DNA from: Rhodoferax sp. BAB1
Lineage (GTDB): Bacteria; Pseudomonadota; Gammaproteobacteria; Burkholderiales; Burkholderiaceae_C
Direction of reading: 5' to 3'
Assembly: GCF_013334205.1 (NCBI RefSeq)
Contig: NZ_CP054424.1
Span: 1,012,001-1,076,000 of the forward strand
Length of the DNA stretch: 64,000 nucleotides
Shown: positions 52,881-61,691 of the stretch, one piece after another
Position numbering within the stretch: position 1 is the first letter of the stretch
Layout of the letters: each line of letters opens with the position of its first letter
The notes under the pieces: model-generated
What the model saw: only the letters and a program-made list of their open reading frames with translations
Databases searched by the model: none
Told to the model about the DNA's origin: nothing
Position numbers and translations under genes: made by a program

Positions 52881-53531
52881 TCAGGCTTGCAGCTGTTCCG
52901 ATTCGACGATGTCTACACCCGGCTGCTCGCGCAGCACGCCGGCGAGCAGGGCCTGGGCGATGCGCGCAGCCGGCACGGCCCGGTAACGACGCGGGATCAG
53001 CGGGCGCAGGGCGCGCGCGATGGCCAGGCCGATGCGCTCGCCCGGGCGCGACTCCTCGCGCCGGGCGTCGATCAGGGAGGGGCGCACCACGGTGCAGACC
53101 GGGTAGCCCAGGGCGCGGATGCCGGCCTCGGCCTGCGCCTTGGTACGCAGGTAGAAGTTGCCTTGCGCACTGGCGCCCAGCGAGGAGTTGAGCGCGTAGC
53201 GGCTGGCGCCGGCCGCACGGGCCAGCCGGCCCACCTCGATGGGCAGGTCGCGGTCGACCGCGGCAAAGGCGGCCTGCGAGCCGGCGGCCTTGATCGTGGT
53301 ACCCAGGGTGCAGATGACGGCATCCACCTGCCACCAGGGCGCATCGGCGGGCAGGGTCGCGAAGTCGAGTACCGGGTTGAGCAGCCTGGGGTGGGCGGGC
53401 AGGGGCCGGCGCGTGGGGGCGACGACCTGCTGGAAACGCGGATCGGCCAGGGCGGCGGCCAGCACTTCGCGGCCCACGGCGCCGGTGGCGCCAGCCAGCA
53501 GCAGGCGCAGGGGTGCAGCAGATGGGGGCAT
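52881..53531 (-). CDS. NAD(P)-binding Rossmann protein (HTATIP2/YbjT-like)
   Basis: This 216-residue protein begins with a dinucleotide motif (LLLAGATGAVGREVLAAAL) and continues with VDAVICTLGTTIKAAGS and LRTKAQAEAGIRALG, as in atypical SDR or HTATIP2-like proteins. The active-site Tyr-x3-Lys is present as YLRTK. A redox or regulatory NADPH-binding role is possible; no substrate is known. The start lies seven bases after the PAS-LuxR stop, giving a two-gene operon. Confidence 0.85.
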   Translation of the reverse strand: MPPSAAPLRLLLAGATGAVGREVLAAALADPRFQQVVAPTRRPLPAHPRLLNPVLDFATLPADAPWWQVDAVICTLGTTIKAAGSQAAFAAVDRDLPIEVGRLARAAGASRYALNSSLGASAQGNFYLRTKAQAEAGIRALGYPVCTVVRPSLIDARREESRPGERIGLAIARALRPLIPRRYRAVPAARIAQALLAGVLREQPGVDIVESEQLQA

Positions 53532-53538
53532 GGCGGGA

Positions 53539-54093
53539 TCAGCCGGCGGTGAGCTTGTGCACCAGGTCGGCCGTGGTGCTGGCCTTGTACTTGCGCATCA
53601 GTCGGGCGCGGTAGATTTCCACCGTGCGGTAGCTGATGGCCAGGGCCTTGCCGATCTCTTTGGAGGTCAGGCCTTCGAGCAGGTGGGCGGCCACCTCGCG
53701 CTCGCGTGCCGTGAGCTCGGCCTTGACCGGGCGGCGTGAGCTGAGGTCCTCGAAAGTCCAGATGCCGGCGCCCAGCGGTTCGGCCGGGTCCAGCGAACGG
53801 CCGGTCACGTGGCACCAGAAGACCTCCCCCTTGAAACGGCCGTCCACCCGTTTCATGATGCGGTCATCGGCATAACTGCCTTGGCGGTTCATGATGGGGC
53901 TGATGCGCGCGCCGATGCGCTCGAATTCGTCGGCGCTGGGGTAGAGGACCTGGAAGGACTGGCCCACCAGTTCTTCGCGGCTGGTGCCGAACATGTCGCA
54001 GACCTGGCGATTGCAGTCCATGATGATGCGGTCGCGTGACAGCACCATGCCGACGGGGGCGAGTTCGAAAGCGAGGCGGTAGTCGATATCCAT
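53539..54093 (-). CDS. PAS-LuxR (NarL-type HTH) transcriptional regulator
   Basis: The 184-residue protein has an N-terminal PAS domain (FELAPVGMVLSRDRIIMDCN, about residues 5-120) and a C-terminal LuxR HTH (ELTAREREVAAHLLEGLTSK, SYRTVEIYRARLMRKYKAST). It lacks a phosphoacceptor domain, so it senses a small ligand or redox state directly. It is divergent from scoAB, its probable target, and the shared gap holds a dyad at 54115-54136. The Rossmann protein follows by seven bases. Confidence 0.9.
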   Translation of the reverse strand: MDIDYRLAFELAPVGMVLSRDRIIMDCNRQVCDMFGTSREELVGQSFQVLYPSADEFERIGARISPIMNRQGSYADDRIMKRVDGRFKGEVFWCHVTGRSLDPAEPLGAGIWTFEDLSSRRPVKAELTAREREVAAHLLEGLTSKEIGKALAISYRTVEIYRARLMRKYKASTTADLVHKLTAG

Positions 54094-54114
54094 AAGGGAT
54101 GGATTCTAGGCATA

Positions 54115-54136
54115 ACTACGTATTCTGATAAGTAGT
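54115..54136. promoter_or_regulatory. candidate PAS-LuxR operator in the scoAB divergent promoter
   Basis: ACTAC and GTAGT form an inverted repeat with 12 bases between them, with TACGTA overlapping one arm. It lies 22-43 bases upstream of the PAS-LuxR start and 47-68 bases before scoA. Control of one or both genes by the LuxR protein is inferred. Confidence 0.45.
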
Positions 54137-54182
54137 ATCGTTGCGCGTCTGCTGCTTTGAATATTTTTAAAAGGAGAACAGC

Positions 54183-54887
54183 GTGAACAAGGTGTACCCG
54201 AGTGCGGCTGCTGCCATCCAGGGCGTGGTCCGCGATGGCCAGCTGATTGCCGTGGGCGGTTTCGGCCTGTGCGGCATTCCCGAGGCTCTGATCGACGCCG
54301 TGCGTGATGCCGGCATCAAGAACCTCACCGCCATTTCCAACAATGCCGGTGTCGACGACTTCGGCCTGGGCAAGCTGCTGCAGACGCGCCAGGTCAGGAA
54401 GATGATTTCCAGTTACGTGGGCGAGAACAAGGAGTTCGAGCGCCAGTACCTGGCCGGCGAGCTGGAGCTGGAGTTCACGCCCCAGGGCACGCTGGCCGAG
54501 AAGCTGCGTGCCGGCGGCGCCGGCATCCCGGCCTTCTTCACCAAAACCGGCGTGGGTACGGTGGTGGCCGAGGGCAAGGAACTGCGCGAGTTCGACGGTG
54601 AGACCTATGTGATGGAGCGCTCCCTGCTGCCCGACGTGGCGCTGATCAAGGCCGACATCGCCGACCGTTCGGGCAACCTGCGCTTCAACCTGACGGCGCG
54701 CAACTTCAACCCGGCCGCCGCCATGGCTGGCAAGATCTGCATCGTGGAAGTGGAGCGCATCGTCGCCACCGGCGAGCTGGCACCCGACGACGTCCACCTG
54801 CCGGGCATCTACGTGCACCGCATCGTGCACAACCCCACGCCCGAGAAGCGCATCGAGAAGCGCACCACCCGCGACCGTAAAGTTTGA
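54183..54887 (+). CDS. scoA: 3-oxoacid CoA-transferase subunit A
   Basis: The 234-residue protein is the alpha subunit of a class I CoA-transferase (succinyl-CoA:3-ketoacid type), which activates acetoacetate with CoA from succinyl-CoA. The CoA-binding motif [17 protein letters not shown] is near residue 23. The start is GTG at 54183 with AAGGAG. It pairs with scoB ten bases downstream, and the unit consumes acetoacetate from PHB or amino-acid breakdown. Acetate or other acids cannot be excluded as substrate. Confidence 0.93.
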   Translation: MNKVYPSAAAAIQGVVRDGQLIAVGGFGLCGIPEALIDAVRDAGIKNLTAISNNAGVDDFGLGKLLQTRQVRKMISSYVGENKEFERQYLAGELELEFTPQGTLAEKLRAGGAGIPAFFTKTGVGTVVAEGKELREFDGETYVMERSLLPDVALIKADIADRSGNLRFNLTARNFNPAAAMAGKICIVEVERIVATGELAPDDVHLPGIYVHRIVHNPTPEKRIEKRTTRDRKV

Positions 54888-54897
54888 GGAGAACAAC

Positions 54898-55536
54898 ATG
54901 CCCTGGACCCAAGAACAGATGGCCGCGCGTGCGGCGCAGGAGCTGCAGGACGGCTTCTATGTGAATCTCGGTATCGGCATCCCGACGCTGGTGGCCAACT
55001 TCGTGCCCGACCACATCGAGGTGTGGCTGCAAAGCGAGAACGGCATGCTGGGCATCGGCCCCTTCCCCTACGAGGACGAGGTCGACGCCGACCTCATCAA
55101 CGCCGGCAAGCAGACCGTCACCACCATCAAGGGCTCGGCCATCTTCGGCAGCCACGAGAGCTTTGCCATGATCCGCGGCGGCAAGATCAACCTGTCCATC
55201 CTGGGCGCCATGCAGGTCAGTGGCCAGGGCGACCTGGCCAACTGGATGATCCCCGGCAAGATGGTCAAGGGCATGGGCGGCGCCATGGACCTGGTGGCCG
55301 GCGTGCCGCGCTGCATCGTGCTGATGGAGCATGTGGCGAAGAAGAAGGACGGCACGGAAGACTTCAAGATCCTGCCCGAGTGCACGCTGCCGCTGACCGG
55401 CAAGGCCGTGATCGACCGCATCATCACCGACCTGGGCGTGATGGACATCACCCCCCAGGGCCTCAAGCTGGTGGAACTGGCCCCGGGCGTGACGCGCGAG
55501 TTCATCCAGTCCAAGACGGGTGTGCCGCTGGTCTGA
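54898..55536 (+). CDS. scoB: 3-oxoacid CoA-transferase subunit B
   Basis: The 212-residue beta subunit carries the catalytic Glu47 in [11 protein letters not shown], which forms the glutamyl-CoA intermediate. GLGIPT-like [13 protein letters not shown] and [19 protein letters not shown] are also conserved. GAGGAG lies upstream of the ATG. A probable terminator follows at 55565-55587. Confidence 0.94.
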   Translation: MPWTQEQMAARAAQELQDGFYVNLGIGIPTLVANFVPDHIEVWLQSENGMLGIGPFPYEDEVDADLINAGKQTVTTIKGSAIFGSHESFAMIRGGKINLSILGAMQVSGQGDLANWMIPGKMVKGMGGAMDLVAGVPRCIVLMEHVAKKKDGTEDFKILPECTLPLTGKAVIDRIITDLGVMDITPQGLKLVELAPGVTREFIQSKTGVPLV

Positions 55537-55564
55537 GACGGCCGAGCTCTTGTCAAAGGCAGAA

Positions 55565-55587
55565 GGCCCCGCACGGGTCCTTTTTTT
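55565..55587 (+). terminator. intrinsic terminator after scoAB
   Basis: GGCCCC and GGGTCC pair with one mismatch around GCAC and are followed by seven T residues. It lies 28 bases after the scoB stop. Confidence 0.65.
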
Positions 55588-55699
55588 CCTCTGCCCCGAA
55601 GCATGGAAAAGGTCGGTGATCGGCCCTTTCCTGCCGGCTTTCGTCGGCCGGCACGCCGCCATCATGGATGGGTAGCTTGCTGTTTTTTCCCTTCGATCC

Positions 55700-56014
55700 A
55701 TGCGTTTGCGTCATAGCTTCTGGGCCCTGCTGGGCCAGCAGGAAACCGAGGCCCCCTCGGCCGTGGTGGAGCGTGTGCGCCTGGCCATGCGCTGCGCCGT
55801 GCAGGAGCACCTGGGCGAGGACGCCGGGGCCCTGCAGCGCCAGCTGGAATGCACGCAGGACATCGAAGGCCTCTGGTACCTGCGCCCCGAGATCATGAAC
55901 GCCATCGCCGCGCAATGCGGCGAGGCGCAGGCACGCAACTGCCTGATGGGGCTGACCGCGCTGTTCCGGGACCACCATCCGGTGGCTGCATCGTCCCGCT
56001 TCGGCCGGCTCTGA
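55700..56014 (+). CDS. small hypothetical protein
   Basis: This 104-residue protein (MRLRHSFWALLGQQETEAPS, then DIEGLWYLRPEIMNAIAAQC) looks soluble and mostly helical. I do not recognise it. There is no clear ribosome site; the ATG at 55700 follows GATCC. It lies between scoAB and the esterase gene, on the same strand as both, but after a terminator. Confidence 0.55.
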   Translation: MRLRHSFWALLGQQETEAPSAVVERVRLAMRCAVQEHLGEDAGALQRQLECTQDIEGLWYLRPEIMNAIAAQCGEAQARNCLMGLTALFRDHHPVAASSRFGRL

Positions 56015-56058
56015 TCGCCAGCGCCAGCGGGGGCGGTCCCCACTCCTAGAATGAGCGC

Positions 56059-56760
56059 ATGATCGATCCCCAGCTCATGGGCGGTGCGCTGCTCGGGCGC
56101 CTGGTCTTCCGCTTGCCGGAACCCACCGCGGCAGCGCTGCCAGCGGGCCGCCATGCACTGACCTTTCCCGAAGGCCGCGAGGCCGTGCTCGTCGTGCCCG
56201 AGGACCTGGACCCCGACGTGCCCGTGCCCCTGCTCGTGCTGTTCCACGGCGCGGGCGGCGAGGCCAACAAGGTACTGCCGCACTTCGTGCGTTGGGCGCG
56301 GGCCCGGCGTTTCCTGCTGCTGGCCCCGCAGTCCATGTTCCCGACCTGGGACATCGTGATCGGCGGTCATGGGCCGGACCTGGAACGGCTGGACGCCGCG
56401 CTGTTGCAGGTGGCCTCGCACTTCAGGCTGGATCCGGCGCGCCTGGCCTTCGCGGGTTTTTCCGACGGCGGGAGTTATGCGCTGTCGGTGGGGCTGAGCA
56501 ACGGCGACGTGGCCAGCCATGTGATCGCGCTGTCGGCGGGTTTCATGAACACCTTCACGCGCAACGGTTCACCCAAGGTCTTCATCGCCCACGGTCGTTC
56601 AGATACCCAACTGCCTTTCGAGACCAGCGCACGACAGCATGCGCTGAAGCTGCTGGAGGAGGGTGTCGATCTCACGCTTCTGCCCTTTGAGGGCGATCAT
56701 GTGATCGTGCCGGAGGTGGTGGTGCGGGCCATCGAGTTTTTCCTCGGGCCGCAGGCTTAG
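56059..56760 (+). CDS. alpha/beta-hydrolase, esterase/phospholipase-like
   Basis: The 233-residue protein has the alpha/beta-hydrolase order LVLFHGAGGEANKVLP (oxyanion region), GFSDGGSY (nucleophile Ser) and FEGDHVIVPE (His), with IAHGRSDTQLPF supplying the acid residue. It fits the carboxylesterase or phospholipase-like branch. There is no signal peptide. It has no ribosome site, and TAGAAT ends six bases before the ATG, so it may be leaderless. Confidence 0.85.
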   Translation: MIDPQLMGGALLGRLVFRLPEPTAAALPAGRHALTFPEGREAVLVVPEDLDPDVPVPLLVLFHGAGGEANKVLPHFVRWARARRFLLLAPQSMFPTWDIVIGGHGPDLERLDAALLQVASHFRLDPARLAFAGFSDGGSYALSVGLSNGDVASHVIALSAGFMNTFTRNGSPKVFIAHGRSDTQLPFETSARQHALKLLEEGVDLTLLPFEGDHVIVPEVVVRAIEFFLGPQA

Positions 56761-56871
56761 CCGCCGGATCTGCAAGCCTGCGTACCCGGGGCTGAACGCC
56801 TACTCAAGACCGGACGGCAGGCCTTGCTGGCCTGGCAGTTGCCCGGGTCGGGCTGTTGTTCGATGACGGCT

Positions 56872-57294
56872 TCAGCCGATCCAGCGCACGCCGCCCTGCA
56901 CGATCTCGTCGAAGAAGCCGCGCAGCGAAGACGGGCTCATGCTGTAGGGATCGAACTCGGATTTGCGCGAGTACTTCAGGAAGATCTGGCGGTTCTCGGC
57001 GATCGACGAGATCAGGCCCATGTTCCAGTTGCTGAAACGGCGCGAGGCGATCTCGCCGAAGTCCAGGATGGACGGCTCGGTATGGCGGCTGTCCTTGAGG
57101 ATGCGCAGATAGACCTGGTTCACCACGTCACGGTCGCCTTCGAGCTGCTGCAGGAAGAGGCCGTTGGCCAGGCAGAGCGCACCGGTCACGCCGACGGCCG
57201 CGTTGTTGCGCTGTGAGGTTTGCAGTATGTCTTTGACGTCGGCTGGGCCGAGGGCGCGGGAAGAGTGGCTGGCGTAGGTCAATTGAATCAGCAT
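56872..57294 (-). CDS. BLUF-domain blue-light photoreceptor
   Basis: The 140-residue protein is a stand-alone BLUF domain binding FAD. The conserved Tyr7 (LTYAS), Asn30/31 (RNNAAVGVTGAL), Gln49 (FLQQLEG) and Trp90 (FSNWNMG) are present. Illumination rearranges the flavin-Gln hydrogen bonds. It has no output domain; stand-alone BLUF proteins act through partner proteins, often c-di-GMP or transcription factors. The window holds several c-di-GMP proteins but none adjacent. Confidence 0.93.
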   Translation of the reverse strand: MLIQLTYASHSSRALGPADVKDILQTSQRNNAAVGVTGALCLANGLFLQQLEGDRDVVNQVYLRILKDSRHTEPSILDFGEIASRRFSNWNMGLISSIAENRQIFLKYSRKSEFDPYSMSPSSLRGFFDEIVQGGVRWIG

Positions 57295-57450
57295 GGGGAG
57301 ACTCCTGAGTGTGCTGATTATCCGGGCCTGTCCAAAACCTTGCTTGCGTGAGAGTACATATCCTGGCGAGGAAGGGCGCTGGTGCGTGAAATAGTTAACG
57401 GTGACGCTGACGCGCCAGCCGATGCGGCACCCGCTTCCCGGGACGCCTTG

Positions 57451-58224
57451 CTAGGTGACTGGTCTTATCTCCCAGCCGATGCGCGAAAACTCACGTTGAA
57501 GTTCGGTACGCACTTCCGGGGGGAAGTGCTCCAGCGGGTCGCTTTGCCGGACTTCGTCGACTGAAATTCCGCGGCCTTTGCGCGCGAAGAGGATGCTGTT
57601 GCTCTTTTCCTTGGACGCCACCTCCAGCACATTGCCGTCGTAGCTGCGACGGATACGCTGCGTGTACAAGGCGTGGTCTGGGATGTCATGGTGCAGGTTG
57701 GCCACCATGATGCCTTCGGGGGAGAGCGCCTGGAAAGCGTCATCGTAGAAGCGCTGGGTACACAGGCTGGCAGCCTGACCCCGGCTGTCAAAGCCGTCCA
57801 CCAATAGTACGTCGTAGCGTTGTGAAGGGGCGGGCGGCAGGGTCCGGACAAAGTCGGCGCCGTCAGCACACACCATGGTGATGCGCGCCGCATCGTCTGG
57901 CACTTCGAATTCACGGCGCAGCGCAATGACGTGGGGGTTGATCTCGATCACCGTCAGCCTGGTGTCGGGCAGGTGGTGGTAGCAGAACTTGAGCAGCGAT
58001 CCGCCTCCCAGCCCGATGATCGCGATATGGGCCGGCTGGCGCTCAAACAGCAGGAAACCCATCATCGTGCGGGTGTAGTCCAGTTCCAGCTGCGTGGGAT
58101 GCTCGCTGCACATGCGGCTCTGCAGCTGGTCGAAGGTGAAATACAGGGATTTGCGACCGTCAGCGCTAAAAACAAACGGCGCATCGAATTCGGGTTCGGA
58201 TGCGCCGGATGGTGTGCTGGACAT
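57451..58224 (-). CDS. spermidine-synthase-like (PABS-fold) protein
   Basis: The 257-residue protein resembles the C-terminal PABS methyltransferase-like fold (IAIIGLGGGSLLKFCYHHL, RLTVIEINPHVIALR, VLLVDGFDSRGQAASL). The aminopropyl-transfer acidic gate is partly conserved, so it could be a spermidine synthase or a related spermine-synthase-like protein of unknown substrate. Its ATG at 58224 sits ten bases after the CCA end of the tRNA-Gly, on the same strand, with no ribosome site. The codons are typical for the window. Confidence 0.82.
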   Translation of the reverse strand: MSSTPSGASEPEFDAPFVFSADGRKSLYFTFDQLQSRMCSEHPTQLELDYTRTMMGFLLFERQPAHIAIIGLGGGSLLKFCYHHLPDTRLTVIEINPHVIALRREFEVPDDAARITMVCADGADFVRTLPPAPSQRYDVLLVDGFDSRGQAASLCTQRFYDDAFQALSPEGIMVANLHHDIPDHALYTQRIRRSYDGNVLEVASKEKSNSILFARKGRGISVDEVRQSDPLEHFPPEVRTELQREFSRIGWEIRPVT

Positions 58225-58234
58225 GGAGGCTGAC

Positions 58235-58308
58235 TGGAGCGGGTGATGGGAATCGAACCCACGTTATTTGCTTGGGAAGCAAGAGTCCTACCATTGAACG
58301 ACACCCGC
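58235..58308 (-). tRNA. tRNA-Gly (anticodon CCC)
   Basis: The minus strand folds as a cloverleaf: acceptor GCGGGTG/CACCCGC, D arm GTTC/GGAC, anticodon stem CTTGC/GCAAA with loop TTCCCAA (anticodon CCC, reads GGG), T arm GTGGG/CCCAT with TTCGATT, discriminator T, and CCA encoded in the DNA. The first anticodon-stem pair is a C-A mismatch (position 27-43). TAGAAT at 58325-58320 is a possible -10. The spermidine-synthase-like gene starts ten bases downstream. Confidence 0.95.
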
Positions 58309-58361
58309 GATAGTGCTTGATTCTAGCGGAAGGCCGGCGGCCGGACCCGCTACGGGCGATC

Positions 58362-58847
58362 TCAGCGCAGGTGAGGTGGCATCGGCAGCTTCAACTCGCC
58401 GGTGGCGTCGAAGCGGTGGCTTCGGAAGATGGGGCCGGAGAGCTTGCCGCGCAGCTGGTAGCTCATCGTTGAACTGTTCTCGACCGAGGTGATGGCGATG
58501 GCCTGGCGAACCAGGGCCATGGTCGTCACGGTGACAGGGACCTCGAGCACCGTCTCGGAGAAGCGCGGCACGCTGCCCTGCGCGTCCGTGACACCGCTGG
58601 CGAAACTCTGGCCGTTCACGTTGATTTCCAGGTAGACGCCGTCGTACTGCACAAGCTCGTTGCCCGGGTTGACGATGCGCAAGCGGACCATCATGCGCAG
58701 TTCCGGGCCCCGCCAGGGCAGCGGCTCGATGGCCGCGACCTCGACCCTGGGCGCGTTGTCGGGCGCCAGCGCGGCGCAGCCAGCCAGCAGAAACGGCAGG
58801 ACGACCAGCGCGAGACGGCGGCTGACCCGGAGCAGGGCGGTGTTCAA
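58362..58847 (-). CDS. LEA14-like lipoprotein
   Basis: This 161-residue protein has a lipoprotein signal (LVVLPFLLAGCAA, lipidated Cys24) and a WHy/LEA14-type beta domain (VRLRIVNPGNELVQYDGVYL, then VLEVPVTVTTM). LEA14-type proteins are stress-linked with uncertain function. It is anchored in the membrane. The start lies seven bases after the gabD stop in the same direction, so it seems to be the last gene of the putrescine/GABA operon, an odd partner for catabolic enzymes. Confidence 0.85.
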   Translation of the reverse strand: MNTALLRVSRRLALVVLPFLLAGCAALAPDNAPRVEVAAIEPLPWRGPELRMMVRLRIVNPGNELVQYDGVYLEINVNGQSFASGVTDAQGSVPRFSETVLEVPVTVTTMALVRQAIAITSVENSSTMSYQLRGKLSGPIFRSHRFDATGELKLPMPPHLR

Positions 58848-58854
58848 ACGGCCA

Positions 58855-60348
58855 TCACTTGAGGATGTCGCCCAGGCAGAGGTACTTCAGTTCCACGTAG
58901 TCGTCCATGCCGTGGTGCGAGCCCTCGCGGCCCAGGCCGGATTGCTTGACGCCGCCGAAGGGCACGTGTTCGGTCGCGATGACGCCGACGTTGATGCCCA
59001 CCATGCCGTACTCCAGCGCCTCGCTGACCCGGAAGATGCGGCCCACGTCGCGGCTGTAGAAGTAGCTGGCCAGGCCGAAGATGGTGGCGTTGGCCATCTC
59101 CACGACTTCCTGCTCGGTCTTGAAGCGGAACACCGGGGCGAAGGGTCCGAACGTCTCCTCGGTGGCGCACAGCATGTTCTGTTTTGCCTCGGCCAGCACG
59201 GTGGGCTGGAAGAACTGGCTGCCCACCTCGGTGGCGCGCTTGCCGCCGGTCAGCACCTTGCCGCCCTTGGCCACGGCGTCGGCCACGTGGCGCTCCACCT
59301 TGTCCAGCGCGGCCGGCTCGATCAGCGGCCCCTGCGAGACGCCGTCCTCGAAGCCGTTGCCGATCTTCACGGCCGCCACCTTGGCGGCGAACTTCTGCAC
59401 GAACTGGTCGTACACGCCCTCCTGCACGTAGATGCGGTTGGCGCAGACGCAGGTCTGGCCGGCGTTGCGGTACTTGCTGGCCATGGCGCCTTCGACAGCC
59501 GAGTCGATGTCGGCATCGTCGAAGACGATGAAGGGCGCGTTGCCGCCCAGTTCCAGGCTGAGTTTCTTGACGGTGGGGGCGCTCTGCGCCATCAGGATGC
59601 GGCCCACTTCGGTGGAGCCGGTGAAGCTGATGTGGCGCACCACCTCGCTGGCACAGAAGACCTTGCCCACGGCGATGGAGTTGTCGCCGTCGGCGGTCAG
59701 CATGTTGAGCACGCCGGCCGGGATGCCGGCACGGATGGCCAGCTCGGCGGCGGCCAGGGCGGTGAGCGGGGTCAGCTCGGCCGGCTTGATGATGACCGGG
59801 CAGCCCGCGGCCAGCGCCGGGGCGACCTTGCGCGTGATCATGGCCAGCGGGAAGTTCCAGGGCGTGATGGCGGCGCAGACACCGATGGGCTGCTTGATGA
59901 CCATCAGGCGGCGGTTGTTGTCGAACTGCGGCAGGGTCTCGCCGTTGACGCGCTTGGCCTCCTCGGCGAACCACTCGACGAAGCTGGCGCCGTAGGTCAC
60001 CTCGCCCCTGGCTTCCGGGAAGGGCTTGCCCTGCTCGGCCGTCATGATGCGGCCCAGGTCTTCCTGGTTGGCCATCAGCAGGTCGAACCACTTGCGCAGG
60101 ATGATGCTGCGCTCCTTGCCGGTCTTGGCACGCCAGGCCGGCCAGGCGGCGTTGGCCGCCTTGATGGCGAGTTCAGCGTCGGCCGGGCCCAGATTGGCCA
60201 CGTCGGCCAGCTTGCGGCCGTTGGACGGGTCCAGTACGTCGAAGCGTGTGCCGGCTGCGCCCTTGACCCACTGGCCGTTGATCAGCGCGTCGGTCTTGAG
60301 CAGGGTGGGGTCTTTCAGCAGGGAAAGCGGGGAGGTTTTCATGTCCAT
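58855..60348 (-). CDS. gabD: succinate-semialdehyde dehydrogenase (NADP+)
   Basis: The 497-residue aldehyde dehydrogenase oxidises succinate semialdehyde to succinate, the last step of GABA breakdown. Glu in LELGGNAPFIVFDDAD and Cys in NAGQTCVCANRIYV are the usual catalytic pair. The N-terminal DALINGQWVKGAAGTRFDVL is typical of GabD. The ATG at 60348 follows GAGG; a second ATG two codons on is possible. It lies 41 bases after the gabT stop in the same direction. Confidence 0.93.
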   Translation of the reverse strand: MDMKTSPLSLLKDPTLLKTDALINGQWVKGAAGTRFDVLDPSNGRKLADVANLGPADAELAIKAANAAWPAWRAKTGKERSIILRKWFDLLMANQEDLGRIMTAEQGKPFPEARGEVTYGASFVEWFAEEAKRVNGETLPQFDNNRRLMVIKQPIGVCAAITPWNFPLAMITRKVAPALAAGCPVIIKPAELTPLTALAAAELAIRAGIPAGVLNMLTADGDNSIAVGKVFCASEVVRHISFTGSTEVGRILMAQSAPTVKKLSLELGGNAPFIVFDDADIDSAVEGAMASKYRNAGQTCVCANRIYVQEGVYDQFVQKFAAKVAAVKIGNGFEDGVSQGPLIEPAALDKVERHVADAVAKGGKVLTGGKRATEVGSQFFQPTVLAEAKQNMLCATEETFGPFAPVFRFKTEQEVVEMANATIFGLASYFYSRDVGRIFRVSEALEYGMVGINVGVIATEHVPFGGVKQSGLGREGSHHGMDDYVELKYLCLGDILK

Positions 60349-60389
60349 GGTCGGCCTCGTCAGGTATCCGGGTGGGCGCTCATTGTGCC

Positions 60390-61667
60390 TCAGGCGCCCG
60401 TGAGCGCCGTCTCCAGGATGACAAGTGCCTCCTCGAACAGGGGCTGCTCGATGGTCAGCGGGAAGAGGAAGCGCAGCACATTGCCGTCCATGCCGCAGGT
60501 CAACAGGATCAGGCCCTGCCCCAGCGCGCGTGCCTGGACCTGCTTGGTGAAATCGGCGTCGGGGCGGCCGTCGGCGTGGCGGAACTCGGCCGCCACCATG
60601 GCGCCCAGGCCACGCACCTCGGCCAGCTGGGGCACGCGGGCCTGCAGGCTGCGTAGGCGGGTCTGGAGCTGGTCACCCAGCTGCTGGCCGCGCGCCGGCA
60701 GGTTCTCGTCGCGCATGATGTCGATCACCGCATGCGCGGCGGCCACGGCCAGGGGGTTGCCGGCATAGGTGCCGCCCAGGCCGCCGGGGGCCGGCGCGTC
60801 CATCACCTCGGCACGGCCCGTGACGGCCGACAGGTTCAGGCCGGCGGCCATGGATTTGGCGCTGGTCATGAGGTCGGGCGTGATGCCCTGGTCTTCGTAA
60901 TGCCCCATGGCAAACAGCTTGCCGGTGCGGCCGAAGCCGGTCTGCACCTCGTCGGCGATCATCAGGATGCCGTGCTGGTTGCACAGCTCGCGCATCCAGC
61001 GCACGGCCTCGGGGTGGATGATGTTGAAACCGCCTTCGCCCTGCACGGGCTCGTAGATGAAGGCCGCGACACGGCTGGGCTCGATGTCGTACTTGAACAG
61101 GCGCTCCACGCCCTTGCGCGCTTCGGCCAGGCTCTCGGCGTCGCTGGGGAAGGGCACGTGGTAGACCTCGGCCTGCATGGGGCCGAAGGCGTTTTTGTAA
61201 GGGGCCACCTTGCCGGTGAGCGACATGGCGTAGACGCTGCGGCCATGGAAGGCGCCGCCGAAGGCGATGACACCGCTGCGCCCGGTGGCCGCACGCGCGA
61301 TCTTGATGGCGTTTTCCACCGCCTCGGCGCCGGTGGAAAAGAGGGCCGTCTTCTTGGCGTGGCTGCCGGGGGTGATCTCGTTGAGCTTCTCGGCCAGGGC
61401 GATGTAGCTCTCGTAGGGCACGATCTGGTAGCAGGTGTGGGTGAAGCGTTCCAGTTGCGCCTGCACGGCGGCGATCACCTTGGGGTGGCGGTGGCCGGTG
61501 TTGAGCACAGCGATGCCGCCGGCGAAGTCGATGTAACGGCGGCCTTCGACGTCCCAGAGCTCGGCATTCTTCGCGCGGTCGGCGAAAAAGGTGCCCATCA
61601 CGCCCACGCCGCGCGGCGTGGCAGCGGCCTTGCGGGCCATCAGGGCTTCGTTGGATGAGTGTTTCAT
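60390..61667 (-). CDS. gabT: 4-aminobutyrate aminotransferase
   Basis: The 425-residue PLP enzyme transfers the amino group of GABA to 2-oxoglutarate, giving succinate semialdehyde. It has the Asp in MIADEVQTGFGRTGKLF and the PLP lysine in LMTSAKSMAAGLNLS. Length and GGAFHGRSVYAMSLTGKV match GabT. AAGGA precedes the ATG. It follows the aldehyde dehydrogenase stop by 24 bases and is followed by gabD. Confidence 0.94.
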   Translation of the reverse strand: MKHSSNEALMARKAAATPRGVGVMGTFFADRAKNAELWDVEGRRYIDFAGGIAVLNTGHRHPKVIAAVQAQLERFTHTCYQIVPYESYIALAEKLNEITPGSHAKKTALFSTGAEAVENAIKIARAATGRSGVIAFGGAFHGRSVYAMSLTGKVAPYKNAFGPMQAEVYHVPFPSDAESLAEARKGVERLFKYDIEPSRVAAFIYEPVQGEGGFNIIHPEAVRWMRELCNQHGILMIADEVQTGFGRTGKLFAMGHYEDQGITPDLMTSAKSMAAGLNLSAVTGRAEVMDAPAPGGLGGTYAGNPLAVAAAHAVIDIMRDENLPARGQQLGDQLQTRLRSLQARVPQLAEVRGLGAMVAAEFRHADGRPDADFTKQVQARALGQGLILLTCGMDGNVLRFLFPLTIEQPLFEEALVILETALTGA

Positions 61668-61691
61668 GATCTTGTCCTTCTATCCTTCAAA

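Noticed and set aside
57382..57564. 60-codon plus-strand ORF
   Set aside because: It overlaps the spermidine-synthase-like gene end and has no ribosome site or family match.
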